Origin: Saccharothrix sp. ALI-22-I
GTDB lineage: Bacteria > Actinomycetota > Actinomycetes > Mycobacteriales > Pseudonocardiaceae
DNA length: 64,000 nucleotides
Assembly (NCBI RefSeq): GCF_001984175.1
Contig: NZ_MTQP01000066.1
Coordinates: 799,400-863,399 of the forward strand
Reading direction: 5' to 3'
The notes beneath the pieces are model-generated. The model was not told the DNA's origin. It ran no database searches and saw only the letters and a program-made list of their open reading frames with translations. Positions 1-8,072 of this stretch are shown piece by piece (positions within the stretch are counted from its first letter, which is position 1; every line of letters begins with the position of its first letter). Both the position numbers and the translations under genes were made by a program.

Positions 1-1
1 T

Positions 2-301
2 GTGCCGGACCAACGGGCCCTGCACGACGGCGTGGGCCGGGCGTGCGAACTGGCTCGTCCACTGGTGTCGGCGGGCCGCGCGCCGGAGCCGGGGCCCGCG
101 CTGGACCTCTTCGTGGCGTCGTACGCGGCGGTGTGGGGTACGCGGGACACGCCCGCGTACCGCAGGGTTCTGCGTGGGCAGACGGAAGTCGACCGCGACC
201 CCCGGCTGCGCCGGTACTGGCAGTTGGTCGCAACGGTGACCGGCGAGGCCGTCACGGTGGGGGTTGCGCACTCGTGGCTGCTCGACGCCCTGACGTCCTG
301 A
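2..301 (+). CDS. C-terminal end of a regulator-like protein, cut by left edge
   Basis: The last ~99 residues of a protein whose beginning probably lies left of the window. The GTG at base 2 is just the first possible start and may be internal. The tail (DPRLRRYWQLVATVTGEAV, then a helix ending WLLDALTS) resembles the effector half of some actinomycete MerR-type regulators, but no DNA-binding domain is visible, so the family is a guess. It runs toward the GGDEF gene on the other strand, with 226 bases of repeat-containing DNA between them. Confidence 0.4.
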   Translation: MPDQRALHDGVGRACELARPLVSAGRAPEPGPALDLFVASYAAVWGTRDTPAYRRVLRGQTEVDRDPRLRRYWQLVATVTGEAVTVGVAHSWLLDALTS

Positions 302-348
302 CCAGCTCGACCTCGTTCGCCGCCGCACCGACCACTGTGCGCACCTCG

Positions 349-411
349 ACGCTTCGCAGGGGTCCCCGGCAAGGGGACCCCTGCTTTGATCTTGCCGGCC
401 GGGACCGACAA
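349..411 (-). repeat. Promoter-hairpin module, copy 1
   Basis: Read on the minus strand this is TTGTCGGTC, 8 bases, CAAGAT, 4 bases, a perfect 12-bp stem (bases 356-367 with 373-384, 5-nt loop) and then GAAGCGT. The same order and the same spacings recur on the plus strand at 58324-58388. The first part resembles the TTGTCRGTG-N8-TANNNT promoter of mycobacterial DNA-damage genes, with a weaker -10. It lies between two convergent genes, so it is neither gene's 5' leader. No run of T follows the stem on the strand read, so it does not look like an ordinary terminator. Confidence 0.65.
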
Positions 412-450
412 TTTCGGTCGGCCGAGGGCAGCCTGTGGATAGGCGGATCG

Positions 451-499
451 CCTGTGGACAACTGTCGGACGCGGACCGCTGTGGACGACTGTCGGACGC
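451..499 (+). repeat. Two-copy 22-bp direct repeat
   Basis: Bases 451-472 and 478-499 share the pattern YCTGTGGACRACTGTCGGACGC with a 27-base period. A half copy (GCCTGTGGA) begins at 431. It lies in the intergenic stretch beside the promoter-hairpin module and ends 28 bases before the GGDEF stop codon. Its function is unknown, but the shared TGTCGGAC word links it to the promoter motif seen at 58.3-58.4 kb. Confidence 0.5.
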
Positions 500-527
500 C
501 GGCCGGCCGCGGTGCGTGCACGGCGCG

Positions 528-1955
528 TCAAGCGCCCACCCGCCGTCCGATCACCCGGTTGCGGCCGGCGTCCTTGGCTTCCAGGACGGCCACGCTGGCC
601 TCCTCCACCGCGTCGGTGACCGAGGCGCCGGGCAGGACCTCCACCGCGCCGATCGACACCGTCACCACCCCGCCGGCGTTGCCCCGGTGTTCGACGCCGA
701 GCCGTTCCACCGCCTGCCGGATCCGCTCCGCCAACGCCAGCGCGCCGTCCAGCCGCGTGCCGGGCAGCAGCACGGTGAACTCCTCGCCCCCGTACCGGTA
801 CGCCCGGTCGGCGGAGCGGGCGGTGCGGCTGATGGCCTGGCCGACCCGGCGCAGCGTCTCGTGCCCGGCCAGGTAGCGGTACAGCGTGTTGTAGTTGTGG
901 AAGCGGTCGATGTCGATCAGCAGCAGGCTGTACGGCTCGCCGGCGCCGTTGTGGCGGGCGTGGTCGGCGTCGAAGGTGGCCGGGTTCGGCAGGCCGGTCC
1001 GCTGGTCGATGGTCGCGGCCTCGGCCAACGCCCGGTTCTCCGCGTGCAGCTCCTCCAGCCGTTCGGCGAGCCGGTCCACCTGGTGCTTGCGGGCCAGCGC
1101 CCAGTCCTCCAGGTCCTCGTCGTAGACGGCCACGCCGACCGGGCCGATCGTCTTCGCCCGGTACATCGCGAGATCCGCCTGGTGCAGCAGGTCTTCGGCA
1201 CCGTGACCGGGCCGGACGAACGTGATGCCCGCCGACACCGACACCCGGATCACGCCCTCGTCCAACGTCACCGGCGTGGCGATGACGGCCAGGATCTCGC
1301 GCGCGGCGGCGATGGCCTGCTGTTCGTCCAGTTCGTCGAGCAGCACGGCGAACTCGTCGCCGCCCAACCGCGCCGCCGTGCCCCGGCCGTCGACAACGGC
1401 GGCCAGGCGGGACGCGACCAGGCGCAGCACGTGGTCACCGGCGGCGTGGCCGTGGCGGTCGTTGACGTCCTTGAACTGGTCCAGGTCGAGGAACACCAGC
1501 ACCGGCCCCGGCGCGCCGCGCACCGCCTGCTCCAGCCGGGGCAGGAACCCGGTGCGGTTCGCCAGGCCGGTCAACGCGTCGGTGTTGAGCCGGCCGCCGA
1601 GCTCGTCCGCCGTCTCCGCCCACCCGGTGACGTCGAGCGCCACCACCACCAGACCGCGCACCTCCGGGTCCGTGCTCAGGTCGCGGGCGACCAGGTCGAC
1701 CCTCCGGTACGCGGAACCCTCCACAGGCACGGCACACGTGCAGCGTGACGCCCCCGTGTGGCCCGCCGCCTGGAGGAACGTGCCGACCGCCGCCGCGTCA
1801 CCCGTCGCCACCAGATCGGGCAGCAGACCGGACGCGCCGCCGAACAACCGCCGGGCCGCCGGGGACGCCCACCGCACGCCCAGGTCGTTCGGGTCGACCA
1901 CCAGCACGGCGGCGTCGGCCCGTTCGAGCACCGCCTGGTGGAAAGCGCCGTTCAT
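528..1955 (-). CDS. Tandem GGDEF protein with N-terminal PAS-like domain
   Basis: A 475-residue likely diguanylate cyclase, making the second messenger c-di-GMP from two GTP. Residues ~1-110 look like a PAS sensor domain. Two GGDEF domains follow, at ~125-275 (LGGDEF at 197-202) and ~315-475 (YGGEEF at 388-393), with a short helical linker between. The second has an RSAD inhibitory-site motif (RxxD) five residues before GGEEF; the first lacks it. There is no EAL or HD-GYP domain and no membrane segment. The ATG at 1955 is chosen because it overlaps the upstream remnant's stop codon as ATGA and starts the PAS homology; the open frame runs farther upstream without support. Confidence 0.88.
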   Translation of the reverse strand: MNGAFHQAVLERADAAVLVVDPNDLGVRWASPAARRLFGGASGLLPDLVATGDAAAVGTFLQAAGHTGASRCTCAVPVEGSAYRRVDLVARDLSTDPEVRGLVVVALDVTGWAETADELGGRLNTDALTGLANRTGFLPRLEQAVRGAPGPVLVFLDLDQFKDVNDRHGHAAGDHVLRLVASRLAAVVDGRGTAARLGGDEFAVLLDELDEQQAIAAAREILAVIATPVTLDEGVIRVSVSAGITFVRPGHGAEDLLHQADLAMYRAKTIGPVGVAVYDEDLEDWALARKHQVDRLAERLEELHAENRALAEAATIDQRTGLPNPATFDADHARHNGAGEPYSLLLIDIDRFHNYNTLYRYLAGHETLRRVGQAISRTARSADRAYRYGGEEFTVLLPGTRLDGALALAERIRQAVERLGVEHRGNAGGVVTVSIGAVEVLPGASVTDAVEEASVAVLEAKDAGRNRVIGRRVGA

Positions 1956-2164
1956 CGCGCCGCTCTGAGGAACCGCAGCAGGGCCCGGTCGAACTCGGCC
2001 GGCCGGTCGAGGTCCACCAGGTGACCGGCGCCTTCGATGCCGAGCTGTCCGTCCCACGTGACGCCGCTCAGCCCACCGCCGTGCGGCGGCACGACCGGTG
2101 GCCCGTCACCACGTCGCTCACAGCCCGATTCGCCGTCGTCGAGCATCAAGCGGCCGGCCGTCAT
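1952..2164 (-). pseudogene. Internally deleted alpha/beta hydrolase
   Basis: This 70-residue frame joins the two ends of an alpha/beta hydrolase. Residues ~1-42 are the usual N-terminus with the oxyanion-hole motif (GDGPPVVPPHGGGLSG). Residues ~43-70 are the usual C-terminus with the catalytic-histidine helix (GAGHLVDLDRPAEFDRAL). The ~200 residues between them, holding the GxSxG nucleophile and the acid, are absent, so it cannot be an active hydrolase. The frame is intact, its ATG follows a purine-rich GGGGGGA, and its stop overlaps the GGDEF start as ATGA. It may still serve to couple translation of that gene. Confidence 0.7.
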
Positions 2165-2421
2165 GGTCCCCCCTGGACATTGACTTCCCCCGTCAGGTCT
2201 CCAACGCTACCGAATCCGCGCCGCGCATTCGGGTGATCACGACCAATACCCGCATTTCCGGGGTGCGAATTCGCCGGAACACACCCAATGGGGTTCATAT
2301 CCACCCGCAGTCCACAATGGATACACCAATTGAGACGGACGGAAAATCGGTGGACGACGTGACAGGGCCGCCCTAGCCTCGCCCGCGATCCGTCCTCACC
2401 GTCTTCGAAGAGGTGCATTTG
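2165..2421. other. Intergenic region between divergent genes
   Basis: No convincing gene is seen here. The stretch is noticeably richer in A and T than its surroundings, especially 2210-2360. A TAGCCT at 2374-2379 could be a -10 box reading right, about 42 bases before the small open frame at 2422. No strong hairpin was noticed. Confidence 0.5.
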
Positions 2422-2511
2422 ATGTCCGTCCGAGTCACGGCCGCCGAGCGGTCGTTCACGCAGACCTTTCCCTTGGACGTGAGGACAACCGGAAGTGGAC
2501 ATACCCCGTAG
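2422..2511 (+). CDS. Possible 29-residue leader peptide before the methyltransferase
   Basis: A short open frame, ATG to TAG, with a good ribosome site (GAAGAGG, 8 bases upstream). The predicted peptide begins MSVRVTAAERSFTQTF and ends TGSGHTP. It overlaps the start of the methyltransferase gene by 17 bases, and that gene's own ribosome site is weaker, so translational coupling is plausible. The peptide matches nothing I recognise, and there is no evidence that it is a modified-peptide precursor. It could be chance. Confidence 0.3.
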   Translation: MSVRVTAAERSFTQTFPLDVRTTGSGHTP

Positions 2512-3241
2512 CTTCACCATCCGCGAGAGCGGCCACCGCATCCACAACCCGCTGGACGGCACCAAGGTGGCCCTCCTCGGCGAGGTGCTGCGCCTGACGC
2601 CCGGCTCGCACATGCTCGACCTGGCCTGCGGGTCGGGCGAGATGCTGTGTACGTGGGCCCGTGACCACGGGCTGACCGGCACGGGCGTCGACCTCAGCGC
2701 GACGTTCCTGGCCGGCGCGAAGGCCCGTGCCGCCGAACTGGGTGTGGCCGACCGGGTCGGGTTCGTGCACGGCGACGCGGCGGGTCACGTCGCGGACGAG
2801 CCGGTGGACATCGCGGCGTGCATCGGCGCGGCGTGGATCGGCGACGGCGTGCCCGGCACGGTCGACCTGCTGCGGCGCAACCTGCGCCCCGGCGGTCTGC
2901 TGCTGATCGGGCACCCGTTCTGGCGGCTCGACCCGCCGGACCAGGCCGCCGTCGAAGGCAGTCACGCGACCAGCCGGGACGAGTACCTGCCGCTGCCCGA
3001 GCTCGTCGAGCAGTTCGGCGGGCTGGGCTGCGACGTGGTGGAGATGGTGCTGGCCGATCAGGACAGCTGGGACCGCTACGCCGCGGCGCAGTGGCTCAAC
3101 ACCCGCCGCTGGCTGGACGAGAACCCGGACGACGAGTTGGCGCCCGCGATGCGCGCCGAGCTCGACACCGAACCGGCCCGGTACGTGCGCTACCAGCGCG
3201 AGTACCTGGGTTGGGGGGTGTTCGCCCTGATGGACCGCTGA
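2495..3241 (+). CDS. SAM-dependent methyltransferase, class I
   Basis: A 248-residue soluble methyltransferase using S-adenosylmethionine; the substrate is unknown. Motif I is MLDLACGSGEML (~39-50), followed by the acidic GVDLSATFL (motif II) and a GGLLLIGHPFW strand (~132-142) typical of the Methyltransf_11/25 fold. The N-terminal RIHNPLDGTKVALLGEVL matches small-molecule methyltransferases of actinomycetes. The GTG start is kept because it gives a normal family length; the nearby GAGG is a little far (12 bases). It stands alone, followed 47 bases later by the GrpB gene. Confidence 0.85.
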   Translation: MDIPRSFTIRESGHRIHNPLDGTKVALLGEVLRLTPGSHMLDLACGSGEMLCTWARDHGLTGTGVDLSATFLAGAKARAAELGVADRVGFVHGDAAGHVADEPVDIAACIGAAWIGDGVPGTVDLLRRNLRPGGLLLIGHPFWRLDPPDQAAVEGSHATSRDEYLPLPELVEQFGGLGCDVVEMVLADQDSWDRYAAAQWLNTRRWLDENPDDELAPAMRAELDTEPARYVRYQREYLGWGVFALMDR

Positions 3242-3288
3242 TGCGGTGCGCGGGTCCCGATCTCCGGGGCCCGCGCCATCATGGACCC

Positions 3289-4086
3289 ATGGGTGATCAT
3301 CGACTGCGCGTCGAAGTGGTGTCCGGGCCGGCCATCGCCGACCGGTTGCGCGAACTGGACGTGACCGGGCTGGTGACCGTGCTCGACCGGCCCGGACCCG
3401 CCGCGCTCGTCGTGGCGGGTGTCGAGAACGGGCACGCGGACGTCGTGCTGGACGACCTCCGTCAAGTGGACGCCCTGTGGTCGGATCGCATCGCGCCGTT
3501 CGCCCGTCGGTTCGCGGGCATCGACCCACCGCCGCGCACACCGCCGGTCCTGGAAGAACACGACCCGAGACTGCCCGTGGCCGCACGACGCCTGCTCGAC
3601 CGGCTGCGCGTGTATCTCCACGAGCAGTCGTGGACCTACGACCACATCGGCTCGACCGCCGTGCCGGGGTTGCGCGCGAAGCGGTTCATCGACCTCCAAC
3701 TCGGCGTGACCGCGTTGCCGAACCACGACTCAGCGTTCGACCGCACGGTGGCCGCACTGGGTTTCCGCGTCGCGAAAGGTGCCCGGCCGGACTCGCCCGG
3801 CGTGGACCGCGACTGGAACACCGACCCGGCGATCGCACCCGACCTCTACCGCAAACGGCTCTACGTCCGCCCCGACCCGGCCGAGCCCGCGATCCTGCAC
3901 GTGCGGCGGCTCGGCAGCCCGTGGCCCGAGGCGACGGTCCGGTTCCGCGACCGGCTGCGCGCCGACCCGGCCGTGCGCAGCGCGTACGAGACCGCGAAAG
4001 CCCGTGCGGCCGAAGCACACGCCGACGACGACGATTACGACGACTACACCCGCGCGAAATCGGATTTCTTCCGCTCGACCAGGTGA
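3289..4086 (+). CDS. GrpB-family nucleotidyltransferase-like protein
   Basis: A 265-residue protein of the GrpB (UPF0157) family, related to nucleotidyltransferases and found fused to CoaE in mycobacteria. The diagnostic segment is WTYDHIGSTAVPGLRAK, then FIDLQLGV (~121-145), with the family's GST and acidic strand. About 95 extra N-terminal residues are not typical. The family's role is unproven, so no reaction is assigned. The ATG at 3289 is the first in-frame start after the methyltransferase stop; the frame continues upstream only as a shadow. Confidence 0.82.
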   Translation: MGDHRLRVEVVSGPAIADRLRELDVTGLVTVLDRPGPAALVVAGVENGHADVVLDDLRQVDALWSDRIAPFARRFAGIDPPPRTPPVLEEHDPRLPVAARRLLDRLRVYLHEQSWTYDHIGSTAVPGLRAKRFIDLQLGVTALPNHDSAFDRTVAALGFRVAKGARPDSPGVDRDWNTDPAIAPDLYRKRLYVRPDPAEPAILHVRRLGSPWPEATVRFRDRLRADPAVRSAYETAKARAAEAHADDDDYDDYTRAKSDFFRSTR

Positions 4087-4170
4087 ATCGGCTCAAGCCG
4101 TACGGACCGCACGCCGATGGGGCGGTGCTCGATCGACCAAGATCCCCGACACGTGCGGAAGGAGTTCGGC

Positions 4171-4953
4171 ATGGCTCTGCGCGACCGCGTCCGCGATGTC
4201 GTGGACGGCAAGCGCTGCCAGCGGATGATCATCGGGGTGATCGTGGTCAACGCGGTCGCCCTCGGTTGCGAGACGTCACCGGCGCTGGTCGCGTCCTACG
4301 GCGGCCTGTTCACCGTGCTGGACCACGCCGCCCTGGTGATCTTCGTCGCCGAGTTGGCCGCGCGGTTCTACGCGCACCGCCTCCGGTTCTTCCGCGACCC
4401 GTGGAACTGCTTCGACTTCGTCGTCGTCGGCATCTCCCTGCTGCCCGCCGCCGGGCCGCTGTCGGTGATCCGGTCCCTGCGCATCCTGCGCGCGCTGCGG
4501 CTGGTCGCGATGGTGCCGAGCATGCGCCGCGTGGTGACCGCGCTGGTGAAGTCGATCCCCGGCCTGCTGTCGCTGTCCGGCCTGCTCGTGCTGCTGCTGT
4601 ACGTCGGCAGCGTGGTCGCGTTCAACCTGTTCCGCGCCAGCGGCGACGCCCGGTTCGACGACCTCGGCTCGACCATCCTGACGCTGTTCCAGATCACCAC
4701 CGGCGACAGCTGGTCGGACGTGATGCGCGACCTGATGGCGACCCAGCCGCTGGCCTGGATCTTCTTCCTGGTCTACCTGCTGGTCGGCACGTTCACCATG
4801 CTGAACCTGTTCATCGCGGTGGTGTGCAGCGCGATGGAGTCCGAGACGCAGGCGCCGCCGAGCCCGCCGGACGACCGGCTGTTGGGCGAGATCAAGGCAC
4901 TGCGCGAGGAAGTGCGTGCGTTGCGCCTGGACCCCGTGGGCGATCGCGGTTGA
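4171..4953 (+). CDS. Voltage-gated cation channel, single-domain
   Basis: A 260-residue tetrameric ion-channel subunit of the NaChBac/NavAb type (PF00520) in the cytoplasmic membrane. Segments S1-S3 cover ~15-95. S4 (~99-120) carries arginines every third residue: R101, R104, R107, R110. S5 and S6 cover ~130-155 and ~195-220, and a short charged helix ends the protein. The selectivity filter is TGDSWSD (177-183), with acids at positions 3 and 7, which is closer to calcium-selective filters than to the sodium filter TLESWSM. The ATG at 4171 has GGAAGGAG six bases upstream. The gene is monocistronic. Confidence 0.88.
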   Translation: MALRDRVRDVVDGKRCQRMIIGVIVVNAVALGCETSPALVASYGGLFTVLDHAALVIFVAELAARFYAHRLRFFRDPWNCFDFVVVGISLLPAAGPLSVIRSLRILRALRLVAMVPSMRRVVTALVKSIPGLLSLSGLLVLLLYVGSVVAFNLFRASGDARFDDLGSTILTLFQITTGDSWSDVMRDLMATQPLAWIFFLVYLLVGTFTMLNLFIAVVCSAMESETQAPPSPPDDRLLGEIKALREEVRALRLDPVGDRG

Positions 4954-4979
4954 CGCCCGCCTGAACCTCCGGCCGGCCG

Positions 4980-6272
4980 CTACAGCACGCGGGTGGCGTA
5001 AGGCATGATGCCGCCGTAGCGGACCGGGGCGATGCGGACGGACGAGCCCGAGAACGGGGCCTCGATCATCATCCCGCCGCCGAGGTACAGGGCCACGTGG
5101 GTGCCGCCGCCCGGACCCCAGAACAGCATGTCGCCGCGCTGTGCCAGGACGAGCGGCACCTTGCGGCCCACGTTGTACTGGTAGCCGCTGAAGTGCGGCA
5201 GGTACACGCCCGCGCCCGCGAACGCGTACATCATCAGCCCCGAGCAGTCGAAGCCGACGTTGTGGTAGTCGCCGTGCGCATCGCCGACGCCCCCGTCGCG
5301 GATGCCGACGGTCGGGCCGTTGTGGTCGCCGCCGCCCCACGAGTACCGGACGCCCAGCTGCCGCATCGCGCGGGCGATGGCGATCTCCACGCCGGCACCG
5401 CTCGGCGCCACCACTGACCGCGGGTTCGGCGCCGCCGCGGCGAGGGCGGCCTGGCGTGCGGCTTCCTCCTCCTCGCGACGCTTGTCGTCCAGCCACTGGT
5501 TGTACTGGACGCGTTGGCCTTCCAGACCTTCGACGGCGCTCAACGCCCGGGCGAGTTCGGCCTCCACGCGGGTCTTGTCGTCCTGGATGCTCTGCGCGGC
5601 GGCGGCCTGGCCCTGCTGGGCCTGCACGGCGGCGGCGCGCGCGGCGTCGGCGGACCTCATGGCCTGGTCGGCGGCGGCCTGCTTCTGGTTGGCCAGGTCG
5701 AGGGCCGCACGGGCCGCGGAGTCCTTGTTCGCCTTCTCCCCACGGCGGCGCTCGACGTCCTCCAGCGCGTCGAGGCCGGATTCGCCGACGGCCTCCAGCA
5801 GCTGCGCGCGGGCCAGCAGGTCCTGCGGGCTGGACGCGCCGAAGTAGGCCGCGACGGAGCCGATGAGGCTGCCCTGCTGGAAGCTGGCGGCGGCGAACTC
5901 GTCCAGCTGCGCGCGGGCGTCCTCGACGGCCCGCCCCGCGGCGTCGGCCTCGACCTTCGCCGCGTCCGCGTTCCGGCGCGCCTGGTCCGCTTCGCGCTGG
6001 GCGGCCTCCAGGTCGACGCGCGCCTTGTTGGCCAGCTCCATCTTGAGCGCGACGTCGTCGGTCAGCTCCTGCAAGCGCGCCTCGGCGGCGGTGAGCTGAC
6101 CGGTCAGCTCACCGACGCGGGCGGCCTTGGCGTCGGCCTGCCGCCGACCGGCGCTGATCTCGTCGTCGCCGGGGTTGGGCAGCGGTGGCGCGGCGAGCGC
6201 CGTGCCGGTCAGACCGAGGACGGCGGTCAGCGTGACCAGGACCGAAATGACCCATCGACTCACTGCTCCCAT
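4980..6272 (-). CDS. Secreted NlpC/P60 peptidoglycan hydrolase, RipA-like
   Basis: A 430-residue exported cell-wall endopeptidase, probably cutting D-Glu-to-diaminopimelate bonds in stem peptides. It has a signal peptide (~1-28, ending TALAAPP), a long alanine-rich coiled coil (~35-275) and a C-terminal NlpC/P60 domain (~292-430). The nucleophile is C343 (FDCSGL) and the histidine is H392 (THVALYLG). The coiled coil probably keeps the enzyme inactive or docks it, as in RipA. In Mycobacterium, ripA lies close to acn; here acnA is 7 kb away. Its start has no closer alternative. Confidence 0.9.
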   Translation of the reverse strand: MGAVSRWVISVLVTLTAVLGLTGTALAAPPLPNPGDDEISAGRRQADAKAARVGELTGQLTAAEARLQELTDDVALKMELANKARVDLEAAQREADQARRNADAAKVEADAAGRAVEDARAQLDEFAAASFQQGSLIGSVAAYFGASSPQDLLARAQLLEAVGESGLDALEDVERRRGEKANKDSAARAALDLANQKQAAADQAMRSADAARAAAVQAQQGQAAAAQSIQDDKTRVEAELARALSAVEGLEGQRVQYNQWLDDKRREEEEAARQAALAAAAPNPRSVVAPSGAGVEIAIARAMRQLGVRYSWGGGDHNGPTVGIRDGGVGDAHGDYHNVGFDCSGLMMYAFAGAGVYLPHFSGYQYNVGRKVPLVLAQRGDMLFWGPGGGTHVALYLGGGMMIEAPFSGSSVRIAPVRYGGIMPYATRVL

Positions 6273-6434
6273 CCTCCCCGCCCACTTGGCCGTTCCGCGT
6301 TACGCCGAATGGCGTCACACAGAGCGACTGTGCCACTACCGCTTCACCGGCTCCAGTCGATCAGGCGTGAACGTCAGCCACATGGGTCACGGCAGGCACG
6401 GGGGAACCACTCTCCGGTGGAGTGGCGGGAGGAC

Positions 6435-7967
6435 TCAGTTGACCTTGCGCTCCAGGTCGGACCAATACGGCGCGCGGAGCTTGAACTTCTGCACCTTCCC
6501 GGTGGCGGTGCGCGGGATGGCGTCGCGGAACTCGACCGACGTCGGCGCCTTGTACCCGGCCAGCCGGGTCTTGCAGTGCGCGATCAACTCCGCCTCGGTC
6601 ACCTCCGCACCCTCGGCGACCACGATCAGCGCCTTGATCGTTTCGCCCCACTTCTCGTGCGGCACCCCGATCACCGCCGCCTCGGCCACCGCGGGGTGGC
6701 TGAACAGGGCGTCCTCCACCTCGATGGACGACACGTTCTCCCCGCCGGTGATGATCACGTCCTTCTTGCGGTCGGAGATGGTGAGGTGGCCCTCGTCGTC
6801 CAGCACGCCGCCGTCACCGGTGTGGAACCAGCCGCCCTCCAGCGCGTCGGCGCTAGCCTCCGGGTTCTCCCAGTAGCCGGCCATGACGACGTTCCCGCGG
6901 GCCAGCACCTCGCCGCTCTCGGACACCTTCAGCCGCACGCCGAGCCCCGGCGCGCCCGCCCGCGACAGCTTGCGCGCCCGCTCGTCCGGCGACAGCGCGT
7001 CATCACCCGGCCGTGAACGGTTGAACGTGAGCAGCGGTGACGTCTCGGTCAGGCCGTAGAGCTGCAGGAATTCCCAGCCCAGCTCCTCGCCGACGCGGGC
7101 GATGGTGCGGCTGGGCGGCGGCGCGCCCGCGCAGATGATGCGGACCCGGTCACGGCCGGGGATCTCGCCGTCCCACTCCTGGGCGGCGTCGAGGACGGCG
7201 TTCCACACGGCCGGGGCGCCGCACATCAGCGTGACGCCGTGGTCGCGGACCCGGTTGAGGATCTCCGTGCCGTCCACCTTGCGCAGCACGACCTGCGGCA
7301 CGCCCAGCCCGGCGAGGCCGAACGGCATGCCCCAGCCGTTGCAGTGGAACATCGGCAGGACGTGCATGTAGACGTCCCGCTCCCAGGCGCGGGCGTGCAT
7401 GGCGAAGGTGACCGCGTTGATCCAGATGTTGCGGTGGGTCATCTGGACACCCTTGGGTCGGGCGGTGGTGCCGGAGGTGTAGTTGATGGTGGCGGTCGCG
7501 TCCTCGTCCGGCTCGCTCCACGGGCGGGGTTCGGTGTCGAAGCGCATCAGTTCCGACTCGGTCTGCTCGCCGAGCACGAAGCGGTGCCGGGCGGTGACCT
7601 CGTCCAGCTCCAGCTCGGGGTCCACCAGCAGGACGGACGCGCCGCTGTGCTCGACGATGTAGGACACCTCGTCGGGGCGCAGCCGGAAGTTGACCGGGAC
7701 CGCGATGCGGCCGGTGGCGGGCACGGCGTGCAGCAGTTCGAGCAGCCGGGCCGAGTTGTGGCTGACCACGGCGACCCGTTCGCCCTCGGCGAGGCCGAGC
7801 GCGTCGAACCCGGCCTGCCAGGCCCGGACGCGGGTGGCGAACCCGCCGTAGGTCGTGGTCGGCACGGGCGCGGCGGGCTGTTCGGGTTCGTCGACGGTGG
7901 CCGTCGTGTCGGCGAAGACCTGCTCCGCCCGGTAGAGGAAATCGGCGACAGTCAGGGGTACGCGCAT
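6435..7967 (-). CDS. Fatty-acyl-CoA ligase (AMP-forming)
   Basis: A 510-residue ANL-superfamily enzyme that activates a carboxylic acid with ATP and CoA, most likely a medium- or long-chain fatty acid. The AMP-binding motif YTSGTTARPKG is at 163-173, the A5 motif YGLTETSP near 305, GWFHTGDGG and the hinge SDRKKDVIITGGENVSS near 405, and the catalytic lysine K491 in TGKVQKFKL near the end. There is no carrier domain and no membrane segment. It stands alone between the hydrolase and the carbonic anhydrase. Substrate chain length cannot be read from sequence. Confidence 0.92.
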   Translation of the reverse strand: MRVPLTVADFLYRAEQVFADTTATVDEPEQPAAPVPTTTYGGFATRVRAWQAGFDALGLAEGERVAVVSHNSARLLELLHAVPATGRIAVPVNFRLRPDEVSYIVEHSGASVLLVDPELELDEVTARHRFVLGEQTESELMRFDTEPRPWSEPDEDATATINYTSGTTARPKGVQMTHRNIWINAVTFAMHARAWERDVYMHVLPMFHCNGWGMPFGLAGLGVPQVVLRKVDGTEILNRVRDHGVTLMCGAPAVWNAVLDAAQEWDGEIPGRDRVRIICAGAPPPSRTIARVGEELGWEFLQLYGLTETSPLLTFNRSRPGDDALSPDERARKLSRAGAPGLGVRLKVSESGEVLARGNVVMAGYWENPEASADALEGGWFHTGDGGVLDDEGHLTISDRKKDVIITGGENVSSIEVEDALFSHPAVAEAAVIGVPHEKWGETIKALIVVAEGAEVTEAELIAHCKTRLAGYKAPTSVEFRDAIPRTATGKVQKFKLRAPYWSDLERKVN

Positions 7968-8017
7968 GCGAACTCACCTTATTGACGGGCCTCGGCTCCG
8001 GCCAGCGCCGGCTCGGC

Positions 8018-8072
8018 CCGTGGTCAGCCGGTCGTCAACCCGCGGTCGGCCGGTGGTCAGCCGGTGGTCAGC
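8018..8072. repeat. Imperfect ~11-12 bp tandem repeat
   Basis: Copies of a CGGTGGTCAGC-like word occur about five times in a row, two of them exact and adjacent at 8051-8072. They straddle the stop codon of the carbonic-anhydrase gene, so the repeat sets its last residues (VLTTG). It is probably slippage of a GC-rich tail; no function is evident. Confidence 0.5.

Noticed and set aside
2422..3241. Modified-peptide (RiPP) cluster
   Set aside because: A short peptide and a methyltransferase alone are not enough; no cyclase, protease or leader motif is seen.
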